Assembly (NCBI GenBank): GCA_946612455.1
Contig: CAMOER010000005.1
Span: forward strand, 1 to 64,000
Direction: 5' to 3'
Length of the DNA: 64,000 bases
Source: UBA3305 sp002373555
GTDB lineage: Bacteria > Bacillota > Clostridia > Lachnospirales > Lachnospiraceae
A program made the translations under genes and the position numbers. Numbering within the stretch: the first letter of the stretch is position 1; each line of letters starts with the position of its first letter. Positions 43,870-53,102 of the stretch are shown here, in pieces. The notes below the pieces were generated by a model that saw only the letters and a program-made list of their open reading frames with translations, did no database searches and was not told the origin of the DNA.

Positions 43870-44994
43870 TCAGTTTAACGTATTCAGGTAGTTCATGAAG
43901 TTTGCCTTGTTTTCAAGTGCGGTCGTGGTCGGTCTGCCGAGATCGGCACGCGCCCCGATCGAGCATTTGATCTCGATCAGACGGAGGCCGTCGTTCGTTT
44001 TTGCAGCAGCGAGTTCACGGTCAAGATCATCGAAATTGTCAACACTGACAGCATCCGGATAGCCGCAGGCTTTTGCTGCTGCGACGACATCGATCTTTCC
44101 GGCAGCCGTAGGCATGCCGCCGACTGTTTCATGGGCACCGTTATTGATTACGATGTGGACAAGATTATGCGGGCATACAGAACCGTTTACGGCAAGAGCG
44201 CCCATATGCATCAGCATGGAACCGTCTCCGTCAATGCACCAGATTTTATGATCCGGCTTGTTGATCGCGATGCCGAGGGCGATGGAAGAAGTATGTCCCA
44301 TCGAACCGACGGTAAGGAAATCATACTGATGGCTCTGGCCGTTGGCCACACGGATTTCGAACAGTTCTCTGCTGGCTTTTCCGGTCGTGGAAACGATCGG
44401 ATCCTCGCCCGTAGCAGCGGCGATATGGCGGATGATCTCCTCACGGACCATCTTGTTGTCATTTTTATAAACGACCTTCTTTTCCATGGTCAGCGCGTTC
44501 TTGCGGATGATGAAAGCAACGGATTTTCCGGCTGCAAGAATGTCTTTGAAGTCGTCCATCGCACCCGCCAGCTCTTCAGGAGTCGTATCTTCGGAAACGA
44601 TGAACGGCTTGATATCCATATCCTCCATCAGCTTCACGGTCACCTGGCCCTGGTAGATATGCTGCGGTTCATCATGTACGCCGGGCTGGCCTCTCCAGCC
44701 GATCACGAAGATGACCGGGATGGCATAGACCTTGTCATTTAACAGGGAGGCAACAGGGTTGATGATGTTTCCCTGCCCGGAATTCTGCATATAGACGACC
44801 GGAACCTTGCCGGTCGCAAGATGGTATCCCGCTGCCAGTGCGGTGCAATTGCCTTCATTGGCTGCGATCAGATGGTGCTGCGGGTCGATTCCGTAAGTAT
44901 CCATCAGGTAGTTGCACAGCGCTTTGATCTGGGAATCGGGAACGCCGGTATAGAAATCAGCGCCCAGTGTATCAACAAATGTCTTTATATCCAT
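43870..44994 (-). CDS. Phosphonopyruvate decarboxylase
   Basis: The 374-residue TPP enzyme has the N-terminal FYTGVPDSQIKALCNYL near residue 15 and the TPP-binding signature CIDGDGSMLMHMG near 260. It matches Ppd/AepY proteins, which drive phosphonate synthesis by decarboxylating phosphonopyruvate to phosphonoacetaldehyde. Ppd is usually 370-400 residues, so it is full length. It lies 2 bp from the reductase gene and in the same operon as a PEP mutase. A sulfopyruvate decarboxylase is the main lookalike; the PEP mutase neighbour makes the phosphonate role much more likely. Confidence 0.92.
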   Translation of the reverse strand: MDIKTFVDTLGADFYTGVPDSQIKALCNYLMDTYGIDPQHHLIAANEGNCTALAAGYHLATGKVPVVYMQNSGQGNIINPVASLLNDKVYAIPVIFVIGWRGQPGVHDEPQHIYQGQVTVKLMEDMDIKPFIVSEDTTPEELAGAMDDFKDILAAGKSVAFIIRKNALTMEKKVVYKNDNKMVREEIIRHIAAATGEDPIVSTTGKASRELFEIRVANGQSHQYDFLTVGSMGHTSSIALGIAINKPDHKIWCIDGDGSMLMHMGALAVNGSVCPHNLVHIVINNGAHETVGGMPTAAGKIDVVAAAKACGYPDAVSVDNFDDLDRELAAAKTNDGLRLIEIKCSIGARADLGRPTTTALENKANFMNYLNTLN

Positions 44995-44996
44995 AT

Positions 44997-46121
44997 TTAG
45001 TTCTCCTGCTTCAGAATATCATGATACAGCGCATCAATGGTTTCCGTGTCCAGTTTTACGGGATGGTTCTTTAGTCTGACGGGATTGACGGACGTTTTCA
45101 GTACGGCATAATCTTCTTCGGAAGCAGCGGGGACCGAAAGCGCGAGATCGCTTACGATCTGACCGAGTTTTGCGGCCGCTTCTTCGGGAGATGCGCATCC
45201 CATCGCATCCGCGATCTGCGCGAAAATATCCTTCAGGTAAGCTTCCCCGCGGGGATCGATGCAGCGGTCAGTATGACAGATCATCCAGGGGAACAGAATG
45301 CGGTCGCACAGCGCAGCTGCATGGCCGTGTGCGATGCCGTACAGGCTTGTCAGCTTGTAGCACATGGCATGGCCGGCGGTCGTCTGGGTGATATTGATCG
45401 CCTTGCCGGCTGTATTGGCGGCGATCAGCATGGCGGCATTTGCATCATCATCGTTCGCAATATAGCCGTCCATGTTGGCCAGCACCATCTCAATGGCTTT
45501 GCGGCTGTATACGCGGCTCTCCTCCGTGCTGTTGACGGACCAGAATGATTCGATCGAGTGGCACAGCGCGTCCAGCATGGTGCTCTTTTTCTGGTAGAGC
45601 GGCAGCGTCTTCAGCGCGCTGCGGTCCATCAGGACGGCGGAAGGAATCATGCTCTCGTGCGTGACGGACTGCTTGGCATCGTTGTAATAGATGACGGCAT
45701 ACCGTGTAGCCTCGGATCCTGTGCCTGCCGTGGTAGGGATCGCCATGAGCGGAACGTCGTTCGGGACGATTTCCTGCTGCAGATAATTGACGGATGGATC
45801 CATGTTGCTGTAGAGCTTGATGCATTTTGCGACGTCGATGGCAGAGCCGCCGCCGATGGCGACGATGGCATCACAGTCCGAATGATTGAACAGGGATACG
45901 CCGTTTGCGACCGATTCATACAGCGGATTCGGCTGGAAATCATCGAAGAAGATGACCTCGATCCCGGTACGTTCCTGAAGCGACTGAAAATAATCATTCA
46001 GCCGCAGGAAGGGAAGAGAGGCATCGCAGACCAGAAAGATGCGCCTGTACTGCTGTTCTTTAAAATATGCATCCAGCTCAGAATAGTTCTCAGAGCTTTT
46101 GAGTAGGAGTTGTTCTTTCAT
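44997..46121 (-). CDS. Phosphonoacetaldehyde reductase (iron-containing alcohol dehydrogenase)
   Basis: The 374-residue group III alcohol dehydrogenase has the NAD(P) motif VAIGGGSAIDVAKCIKLY near residue 80, TAGTGSEATRYAVI near 122, and metal ligands in AGHAMCYKLTSLYGIAHGHA near 238. Next to Ppd and PEP mutase genes this family (PhpC-like) reduces phosphonoacetaldehyde to 2-hydroxyethylphosphonate. The open frame extends upstream, but the ATG at 46121 has a GAGG site. No aminotransferase that would make 2-aminoethylphosphonate is in the operon. Confidence 0.88.
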   Translation of the reverse strand: MKEQLLLKSSENYSELDAYFKEQQYRRIFLVCDASLPFLRLNDYFQSLQERTGIEVIFFDDFQPNPLYESVANGVSLFNHSDCDAIVAIGGGSAIDVAKCIKLYSNMDPSVNYLQQEIVPNDVPLMAIPTTAGTGSEATRYAVIYYNDAKQSVTHESMIPSAVLMDRSALKTLPLYQKKSTMLDALCHSIESFWSVNSTEESRVYSRKAIEMVLANMDGYIANDDDANAAMLIAANTAGKAINITQTTAGHAMCYKLTSLYGIAHGHAAALCDRILFPWMICHTDRCIDPRGEAYLKDIFAQIADAMGCASPEEAAAKLGQIVSDLALSVPAASEEDYAVLKTSVNPVRLKNHPVKLDTETIDALYHDILKQEN

Positions 46122-46141
46122 GTTATTGTACTGCCTCGTTA

Positions 46142-48148
46142 TTATTCTGCGGGGATCAGGTTGATGATCTCCTTGATCGACATGCACTTGTCATCGCATT
46201 CCTTTGCACGGTGGTTCTCCAGGATCGTCCTGGCGGCATCCTGCATGGCCGGGAAGCCGGTGCGCGTCAGCTGGTTCGCATAAATGATGATGTTGGCGCC
46301 TGCCGCCTTGCATTCCTCTTCCGTGACGGTATTGTAGGAAGTGGGCACAAGAACGATGGGCGTTGTCGTATTGTCTTTCCGGAACTTTGTGATGAACTCA
46401 AAGATCTCCGAAGGATCTTTCTTTCTGCTGTGGATCATCACGGCGTCGGCCCCGGCTTCCACATAAGCATGGGCGCGCTTCAGCGCCTCGTCCATGCCGA
46501 GTTCCAGGATCAGGGCTTCGATCCTGGCGCAAATCATGAAGTCGGCGGTCTTCTGCGCCTTCTTGCCGGCGCTGATCTTTTCACAGAAATGTTCGATCGT
46601 ATCCACGGTCTGTTTGACTTCCGTGCCGAAGAGACTGTTCTTCTTGAGGCCGGTCTTATCCTCGATGATGACCATGGAGACGCCCATGCGCTCCAGGCTT
46701 CTGACGGTATAGACGAAGTGCTCGGTCAGTCCGCCGGTATCCCCGTCAAAGATGATGGGCTTGGTAGTGACCTCCATGATATCGTCGATCGTGCGGAAGC
46801 GGCTGGTCATGTCGACAAGCTCGATATCCGGCTTGCCCTTGGCGGTGGAGTCACAAAGAGAACTGACCCACATGGCATCGAACTGTCTGGTGCCGCCGTT
46901 CTGGTAGACCATCGTCTTCTCCACGATCAGGCCGGTGATGCCGCTGTGTGCTTCCATTGCGGTCACGAGTCCCTTCATTTCCAGGGTCTTCTTCAGACGG
47001 GCCCGGCGCATATCGGGCAGAGAGAGCTTTTCGCGCGCGCGATCATCCATTTCCTTGTATTTCGGATCATTTGAATAGGGGAATTCCACGAGCTTGCCGC
47101 CGTAGGAAGCCAGGATCGATACGACTTCATCACGTACAGGCCGCTGGAAACCGGTGACCCAGTCGTCGCCGTGGACAACGATGTCGGGATGATATTTCTC
47201 CAGATTTTCCTTATAGGAAAGCGTCCGCTGTTCAACGACCCTGTAAACGCCGGAAATGTTTTCGAACATGGCCCGGCGCTCCTCTGCGGGAACGAGCGGG
47301 AAGCGCTTGTAACCGGCGACGGCTTCATCGGAAAGCACGCCGATGATCAGACGGCCGAGACGCTCGGCTTTCCGGATGATGGAGATATGACCGCTGTGGA
47401 TGATGTCCGTGGAGAACGTCATGTAAACGGTGCGGGATTCGACTTCACGCAGTCTTGCGGATACAACGGCCAGATCCTCGGGATTATCGATCTCGGCACA
47501 GAGAAGATTCTTTACATCAAGCGCTTTGATATGGCAGTCCTCCGCCACTTCGTTCAGCGCGTTCTCCGCGTAGCATTTGACCTGGTTGTTCTCGCAGAAA
47601 CGGATGATGCGGTCAAGCCAGACGCGGAAATCGTCTTTCTTCAGATAATAAAGGGGCTGCGCGGCCATGGCTTCGTCAAAGAATTCGATACCGACCTTTT
47701 TCACCATGCCGTCCCGGACGACCGCTTTGAAATCCTTCTCGGGGAGTTCGAGCGTGGAGGATACGGTCATGGCTGATGTTTCGGAAGCGAGAAGCATGTC
47801 AAATGCTTCATTCTCGAATACCAGGTCGCCGTGCATGAGGATGATGTCATCATCCAGATATTCTCTGGCACAGTAGATCGAATAGATATAATTGGTCTTG
47901 TCATAGACCGGGTTCTTAACGAAACGGATGTTGATCGGCAGCTCCAGCGACTGGCAGTAATTGATCAGTACGCTGTCAAAAGAGCCTGTCGTCATCACGA
48001 CTTCGGTGATGCCGCGCTGCATCAGCATGTTCAGCTGTCTGCTGAGAATGGTCTCACGTCTGGAGATCTCGGTCATACATTTGGGATGTTCGGAAGTCAG
48101 GACGCCCATGCGGCTGCCGAGTCCGGAATTTAAGATCAATGCTTTCAT
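46142..48148 (-). CDS. Three-domain fusion: NTP transferase, cytidylyltransferase and PEP mutase
   Basis: The 668-residue protein has three catalytic modules. Residues 1-235 form a MobA-like nucleotidyltransferase (LILNSGLGSRMGVL near 4). Residues 240-370 form a TagD-like cytidylyltransferase (TFSTDIIHSGHISIIRKAE with an HxGH motif near 249). Residues 395-665 form a phosphoenolpyruvate mutase domain (IIFDGDTGG near 467 and EDKTGLKKNS near 503, which fits the EDK-x5-NS signature that separates PEP mutases from lyases). PEP mutase makes phosphonopyruvate. PntC-type MobA-like domains activate phosphonates as CMP derivatives. It is the second gene of the operon. Confidence 0.92.
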   Translation of the reverse strand: MKALILNSGLGSRMGVLTSEHPKCMTEISRRETILSRQLNMLMQRGITEVVMTTGSFDSVLINYCQSLELPINIRFVKNPVYDKTNYIYSIYCAREYLDDDIILMHGDLVFENEAFDMLLASETSAMTVSSTLELPEKDFKAVVRDGMVKKVGIEFFDEAMAAQPLYYLKKDDFRVWLDRIIRFCENNQVKCYAENALNEVAEDCHIKALDVKNLLCAEIDNPEDLAVVSARLREVESRTVYMTFSTDIIHSGHISIIRKAERLGRLIIGVLSDEAVAGYKRFPLVPAEERRAMFENISGVYRVVEQRTLSYKENLEKYHPDIVVHGDDWVTGFQRPVRDEVVSILASYGGKLVEFPYSNDPKYKEMDDRAREKLSLPDMRRARLKKTLEMKGLVTAMEAHSGITGLIVEKTMVYQNGGTRQFDAMWVSSLCDSTAKGKPDIELVDMTSRFRTIDDIMEVTTKPIIFDGDTGGLTEHFVYTVRSLERMGVSMVIIEDKTGLKKNSLFGTEVKQTVDTIEHFCEKISAGKKAQKTADFMICARIEALILELGMDEALKRAHAYVEAGADAVMIHSRKKDPSEIFEFITKFRKDNTTTPIVLVPTSYNTVTEEECKAAGANIIIYANQLTRTGFPAMQDAARTILENHRAKECDDKCMSIKEIINLIPAE

Positions 48149-48151
48149 CGT

Positions 48152-49441
48152 TTACACCTCTGCTGCAGGCTTTGCTTTGCGGCCTGCCTGTTTTTCTGGT
48201 ACGGAACCGGCCTTTTCAGCAAGCTCCTTCTGTTTTCTGATCATGTAGTCTGCGGTGAGCGCAGCGCTTTCGCCAATGTGCGCCCAGGCTTCCCTTCTTG
48301 CCTTATCACGGCCGGCGGACAGCGTATCGCTTGCGATCGCGCCGTCGATCACTTCCCTGAGACGCGGGATATCTTCTTCCTTTAAAGGTACGCCGATTTC
48401 GGGGAGTACTTTGAATTTCCACATGTCTTCATCGAGCCATGCGGCATCATAGGGATCCTTGACAAAGGTATTTTCGGTATACAGGATCGGCTTGTTGAAG
48501 ATCAATGTGTAGTCGAAGATAACGCTGGAGAAGTCGGAAATCATGATGTCTGCAGTATGAAGCGATTCGAAGTTGTCGCTGCTGCGGTCCCAGTGCACCC
48601 TTTCGCTGTCCGGATATTTCTTCATCAGCGCATCCATCAGATCCTTCTCGGAACGGAACGACTGGGGATGCGGACGGATGATGATATTGTAGCCGGTCGC
48701 CAGGAGAGAATCAATCATCCGGCTGCCGAAGCGGTTGAGGATGCCGCTGGCGCCCCACGAAGGTGCCAGCAGGACGGTCGTTCCTTCGTGTTTGGATGCC
48801 GGTGTATTTTTAAGCCGCTGATAAAGACGGTCCATATAGGTGCAGCCGAGCACCGCAAGTTCCTTCTCGGGCAGATTCCGCTTGTGCTCCAGCTCGCGGA
48901 TCTCATCGATCTGGAAGGCGCCGGTCAGCAGCACAGCATCGTAGTAATCCAGACTGAACATACGGTAACCGGCGGCGGAGGTGCCGGCGGCGTGCAGGGT
49001 ATGCACATACCAGTCGACATTTTTCGACCGTTTCCACTGGAGAACGTCAAGCCCCGGCGTGGTGGCCAGAACGATGCAGGCATTCATCATATTCAGCTTG
49101 GAAAAAGCATGGTTCCCTTCGCCGATGAATTCGCATTTCACATACGCATATTTCTTTTCAAGTCCGGGATCGTCCGGAGACGCGGTCCAGTAAGTCAGGT
49201 TCACTTTCCGCCTTTCAAATTCGTCGCAGATCGGTTCGAAGACATTCCAGTACTGTTTGCCGTCGCTGAAGATGACGAACGGAAGCTTGTTCGCGTTCAT
49301 CTTCTCGGTCTTTCCGCCGCTCAGACGGAATTTGATCTTAAAGAAAAATTTCTGCGCGAAGAAGTACAGCGTCGTAATGGCTCCGAGCAGTATTGTAAAA
49401 AGCATGCTTCCCGTACCGGGATCAATGTAGGCACACAGCAT
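48152..49441 (-). CDS. TagB/TagF-like transferase of the phosphonate operon
   Basis: The 429-residue protein has an N-terminal membrane segment (about residues 11-30), the HTLHAAGTSAAGYRMF segment near 151 and MISDFSSVIFDYTLIFNKP near 301. These correspond to the histidine and DxSS motifs of the glycerophosphotransferase family, in a divergent version. It is the first gene of the phosphonate operon, 3 bp from the fusion gene. This suggests it moves an activated phosphonate (for example a CMP-linked one) or a polyol phosphate onto a surface polymer. GAGGAG precedes the ATG. Confidence 0.83.
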   Translation of the reverse strand: MLCAYIDPGTGSMLFTILLGAITTLYFFAQKFFFKIKFRLSGGKTEKMNANKLPFVIFSDGKQYWNVFEPICDEFERRKVNLTYWTASPDDPGLEKKYAYVKCEFIGEGNHAFSKLNMMNACIVLATTPGLDVLQWKRSKNVDWYVHTLHAAGTSAAGYRMFSLDYYDAVLLTGAFQIDEIRELEHKRNLPEKELAVLGCTYMDRLYQRLKNTPASKHEGTTVLLAPSWGASGILNRFGSRMIDSLLATGYNIIIRPHPQSFRSEKDLMDALMKKYPDSERVHWDRSSDNFESLHTADIMISDFSSVIFDYTLIFNKPILYTENTFVKDPYDAAWLDEDMWKFKVLPEIGVPLKEEDIPRLREVIDGAIASDTLSAGRDKARREAWAHIGESAALTADYMIRKQKELAEKAGSVPEKQAGRKAKPAAEV

Positions 49442-49520
49442 TGGGGAACTCCTCTCGTATTATGCATGACGCGGATGATCAACCGGGATGTGTAAAATGA
49501 TCATCTGCATAACTATATAA

Positions 49521-49549
49521 ATATAGCACGCATCAACTGAATAATCAAT
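49521..49549 (-). promoter_or_regulatory. Promoter of the phosphonate operon
   Basis: On the minus strand TTGATT (49549-49544), a 17-nt spacer and TATATT (49526-49521) lie about 80 nt upstream of the first gene. No other promoter was seen inside the operon. Confidence 0.6.
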
Positions 49550-49622
49550 GAACCTTTGGCTGTCCGTTCATCATTTTCCGGAGAGGAGCTTTTTACAGTG
49601 GATCTGCCTTTCGTCAGGCCAT

Positions 49623-49666
49623 AAAAAACCTCTATATTGGTAAGTCTGTCTTACGTCATATAGAGG
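49623..49666 (-). terminator. Terminator of the LtaS-like gene
   Basis: On the minus strand CCTCTATAT pairs with ATATAGAGG (9 bp, 49666-49658 and 49637-49629), with an inner GTAAG/CTTAC stem, then TTTTTT. Confidence 0.88.
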
Positions 49667-49725
49667 TGTGCACAATATTTGGAATATGCCGGCAGGTGCT
49701 GCTTTTGTGACATCAGAGCAGCATC

Positions 49726-51588
49726 TTATTTATTCTTTATGTTTGTTTCAAAATCTGCAATCGGATAATGATCACAGACGCCGTCGATCGTAAGATAAAT
49801 GATTCCTTCGTAGTCATCCGGATTTTTTCCGTGCAGGTGAATATCAGTTCCCAGATAATATACAGCTTTATGGTTTTCATCCGGATAAATCATTTGCAAA
49901 TCATATTTCTCTGTTTCGCCTGTCATCTTATCTTTTAATTCGAGCTCTGCTTTGCTGATGATCAGTCTGTTGATAAATTTGTGTATCTTTTTCAGCACAA
50001 CTTTTGCTTTGCTGCCATCTTCATTCACTTTGACTGAAATGGTCAGTTTTTTCTTCATGCGATCCAAATCATCTTCCGTGAGACGGACGTTTGACATCTC
50101 ATCCATAAATCTGGACGGTCTCTCGAGTTCTATCTGGCAAGTGTCCAGTCCGTATTCTTCAAGTAATGTATCCTGATCAGAGAAAAGATCCGTGCCGAGA
50201 CCCAGTTTATCCCCGGGAATAGAAACGCCCATGGCAGAGAGCGTGGTCGGAAACAGATCAAATGTAGAATACACCCTGCTTTTTTCGGGATTCTTTACGG
50301 TTGCAGCAGGATTGATCACGGAAACATAAACTTTTCTCTGATAGGAATCAGGCACGCCGTCGCAGAAATCCTTATCCATTGTAGGATGATCCCCGCAGAT
50401 CACGATTGTCGTGTCCTTATAGAAATCCTGATCCTGTATCCATCTGACAAAGTCAGCCACCTGCCTGCTTGAACAGGCCATCACATCCGCGTATTGTTCT
50501 CCGAAATCATTGCCGCAGAGATCACATACATATCCATCCTCAAAATGTGTATCTACCGTCAGAAGAGTAAGATTAAACGGCTGATCTTTATCTGCCAGAG
50601 CTTTCAGATCTTCTTTCGCAAACTCGAAAAGCTTATGATCCTCGTAACCCCAGAAGACTTTGTAATCGCTCGGAATCCATTCGTTTTCCACGGCATAGTG
50701 ATAGTCATGAATCTGGAAATTTCCATGACTTTGATAAAAGACCTCTCTTCCGCCGAATACAGCATCCGATCCCAGCAGGAGTTCCTGCTGATATCCTTCC
50801 TCCTCTAATATCGTTCCCAGAGAAGCAACATCTGGGTAAAAGGCATCCTGGTTTTTCATGTCTGAACTTCCCACCGGTACTTTAAGAGGAAGACCGGTGG
50901 CTTGTGCGAACATGGCGCCCATCGTCCATGTGGCGCCGGGAAGTGAGATGCCACCGTTTAAAGAATTTCCGCTTCCGGAGAAATCTTCGTTATTCTGTGC
51001 CAGCGCAGTAAGCTCGGGGATAATATCTTTCGGAAAGGCGCCGCCGTTTTTTTCATCTGAATAGGTGGTCTCCATGGACTCCAGAAAAATATAGATGAGA
51101 TTTCTCTTTTTCTCAGGGAATGAAACAGAGATCTGATGCGGATCCACGTAGTTTTGCTCAATAAAGGTGCTGTTATCGCCTTTCAGATAGCCGGTTATAA
51201 AGGAAGTAAAACCAATCCTGGTATCCAGATCATACTTCAGAAAGACGATCAAAGCAAAATCCAGAACAAGAACGGCAATTACAAAAAAGGAACGCAGCCT
51301 TTTCTTTTTTCTGAGTACAATGGTGAGCCCGACCAGGACGGCGATCGTAAGAAGCAGGGGGAATCCGTATCTTACGACTGCCTGGAGGACCATACCTGAA
51401 TCTGTTCCGGACAGAGGCGCCTTCAGATGATATAATATTTCCTCAGCTGTCAGTTCCGCCCAGGTCGCAAAAAGCCATTTTTCGACAAAAAAGGCTGAGA
51501 GAACAAGAATGGAGAAGATCATAAACAATCCCCAGCCCAGAACTTTAATAAAACGATTCGATTTTATCTTCGCATCTGATGATTTCAT
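49726..51588 (-). CDS. LtaS-like lipoteichoic acid synthase family protein
   Basis: The 620-residue protein has about five N-terminal membrane segments, then an extracellular sulfatase-fold domain with YIFLESMETTY near 165 (metal-binding Glu), ATWTMGAMFAQATG near 218 with the probable threonine nucleophile, VDTHFEDGY near 350 and ICGDHPTMD near 397. LtaS enzymes polymerise glycerol phosphate from phosphatidylglycerol; MdoB-like relatives modify glucans. An upstream in-frame TTG at 51612 is possible; the ATG at 51588 has GGAAGGA, though at a long distance. It has its own promoter and terminator. It differs from the fused sulfatase-like domain at 41080, so the two are not recent duplicates. Confidence 0.86.
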   Translation of the reverse strand: MKSSDAKIKSNRFIKVLGWGLFMIFSILVLSAFFVEKWLFATWAELTAEEILYHLKAPLSGTDSGMVLQAVVRYGFPLLLTIAVLVGLTIVLRKKKRLRSFFVIAVLVLDFALIVFLKYDLDTRIGFTSFITGYLKGDNSTFIEQNYVDPHQISVSFPEKKRNLIYIFLESMETTYSDEKNGGAFPKDIIPELTALAQNNEDFSGSGNSLNGGISLPGATWTMGAMFAQATGLPLKVPVGSSDMKNQDAFYPDVASLGTILEEEGYQQELLLGSDAVFGGREVFYQSHGNFQIHDYHYAVENEWIPSDYKVFWGYEDHKLFEFAKEDLKALADKDQPFNLTLLTVDTHFEDGYVCDLCGNDFGEQYADVMACSSRQVADFVRWIQDQDFYKDTTIVICGDHPTMDKDFCDGVPDSYQRKVYVSVINPAATVKNPEKSRVYSTFDLFPTTLSAMGVSIPGDKLGLGTDLFSDQDTLLEEYGLDTCQIELERPSRFMDEMSNVRLTEDDLDRMKKKLTISVKVNEDGSKAKVVLKKIHKFINRLIISKAELELKDKMTGETEKYDLQMIYPDENHKAVYYLGTDIHLHGKNPDDYEGIIYLTIDGVCDHYPIADFETNIKNK

Positions 51589-51659
51589 ACGAGTAACTTC
51601 GATTCCTTCCAAATGTACGATAGAATAACGGGATGCAACATCATCTTATCTTTCCCTGT

Positions 51660-51665
51660 ATTATA
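51660..51665 (-). promoter_or_regulatory. Extended -10 promoter of the LtaS-like gene
   Basis: TGCTATAAT on the minus strand gives an extended -10 without a clear -35. It lies about 70 nt upstream of the start. An imperfect inverted repeat (GCAGACA...TGTCTGC, 51667-51716) flanks its upstream side and could be an operator. Confidence 0.45.
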
Positions 51666-51801
51666 GCAGACACACGGCATAAAAGCGAGGAGGCATGCCC
51701 GTTTTTTCATGTCTGCCGTTGTAGAATAGATCATCCTGTTCTTTCGTTATACCGAAAAAACAGGATGAATGCAATGCGGACCGTTGTATTCGCAGACGGG
51801 C

Positions 51802-52827
51802 TCAAAGCCTGTGGAGAAGATTCCAGAAGGCGGCCTCCAGTCTTTTGAATACCGGCAGAGACAGAATCAGCACAAGAAGAAAGCTGAACAGCAGATAGAT
51901 AATCCGTAATTGTATATTTTCAGGAGCAAGCATAGCTTTTTGGTATCCTGCATAGAGGAGGATGAACTGCACCGGGCGATGGAACATATAGACAGACAGT
52001 GTTGTCTGTCCGATTCTTGTCAGGAAACTGCGGCCCTTCGGTACGACTGTCAAAACACAGGCAGACACAAAGATGGCTGCCGCGTAATAGAAAAGTCTGT
52101 ACAGAAAGCCGTATTTCAGCCGGGCGGCAGAGATACCGTCAATTTTCGCATAAGGATTTCCGCCTTTGATCAGATCTATATAAGGATAAAGCAGATCTGC
52201 ATGCAGTATCGTAAATAACAAAAGAGCAGCCAGAAGAACGGCGGCTATTCCTTTTTGCAGGAGTCCGGAAGAAAACTTTGGAATTCTGTCCGGCTGCCAG
52301 AGAGTGCCTAACAGGAAGAACGGATAGTAGGTAAACAGACGCGACAGGATCAAATAGGAACCGATCGTTTTGTCATATCCGGTCATGCATGCTGTCAGTA
52401 TTGCAAAGGCGAGGAGAAAGCGCCGGGAGGCCTCTTTTGTCAGAAAAGTAACCAGAAGATAGACAGAGAGAGCCATGAGATACCATGGAACAGTGGTTTC
52501 CCGGAGCATATAGAATTTTTGAGAGGGGTATTTGTCAAAAATCAGTCTGCAGGCCAGGATCATGTACTTCAGAAAAAAGCCGAGCAGCAGATAACCGACA
52601 ATTCGTTGGCGCAGATGCCGTCCGGTTTCGATCGCCCGGCGGGAGAACATGCCGGAAAGGAACATGAAAAGGGGCATATGAAACAGATAGATAAAGAAGT
52701 AAAGGGATTTATACAGATCGGAAACCTTTATAAGATCGTGTATCGCATGTCCGGATACTACAAGTATGATGAGAATTGCTTTGGCGTTATCCCATTTGAA
52801 TATACGGTCGATGTTGTCTGATGTCAT
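51802..52827 (-). CDS. Acyltransferase 3 family membrane O-acyltransferase
   Basis: The 341-residue protein has about ten membrane segments and the N-terminal motif WDNAKAILIILVVSGHAI, with a histidine in the usual catalytic place near residue 27. LFHMPLFMFLSG near 48 is the classic acyltransferase-3 pattern. Such enzymes O-acetylate or O-acylate surface glycans and fucose-containing sugars. It stands alone, with GGAGG before the ATG and a divergent S1-domain gene upstream. Confidence 0.88.
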   Translation of the reverse strand: MTSDNIDRIFKWDNAKAILIILVVSGHAIHDLIKVSDLYKSLYFFIYLFHMPLFMFLSGMFSRRAIETGRHLRQRIVGYLLLGFFLKYMILACRLIFDKYPSQKFYMLRETTVPWYLMALSVYLLVTFLTKEASRRFLLAFAILTACMTGYDKTIGSYLILSRLFTYYPFFLLGTLWQPDRIPKFSSGLLQKGIAAVLLAALLLFTILHADLLYPYIDLIKGGNPYAKIDGISAARLKYGFLYRLFYYAAAIFVSACVLTVVPKGRSFLTRIGQTTLSVYMFHRPVQFILLYAGYQKAMLAPENIQLRIIYLLFSFLLVLILSLPVFKRLEAAFWNLLHRL

Positions 52828-52969
52828 CCTGTGCTCCTCCGGAAAAAGCCGCGTATCTTGCCGGTATGCTTTGAAGACCTGGCTTAAATAATATACCTTT
52901 CATGAAAGCGACAGTCAATAATAACGGATGGTAAATGCTCTGCAGAAGCACAATATTTCAACAAACTGA

Positions 52970-52998
52970 TTGCAAATATAATCCGCGGATGCTATAAT
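52970..52998 (+). promoter_or_regulatory. Promoter of the S1-domain gene
   Basis: TTGCAA (52970-52975), a 17-nt spacer and a perfect TATAAT (52993-52998) lie about 95 nt before the start. Confidence 0.7.
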
Positions 52999-53102
52999 AA
53001 AGCGGAATGCGTACGTTTTATGGCAAATTGTGACCACGGACGGTCTCTGGGCGGATTCCCGCCTATATTCAAAGAGAAGTCCGGTACGCGGGAGGATGGA
53101 AA

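Noticed and set aside
51735..51770. Hairpin CATCCTGTT...AACAGGATG after the acyltransferase gene as a terminator
   Set aside because: There is no T-run after the stem on the minus strand; it may be a weak or unrelated structure, so it was not listed as a terminator.
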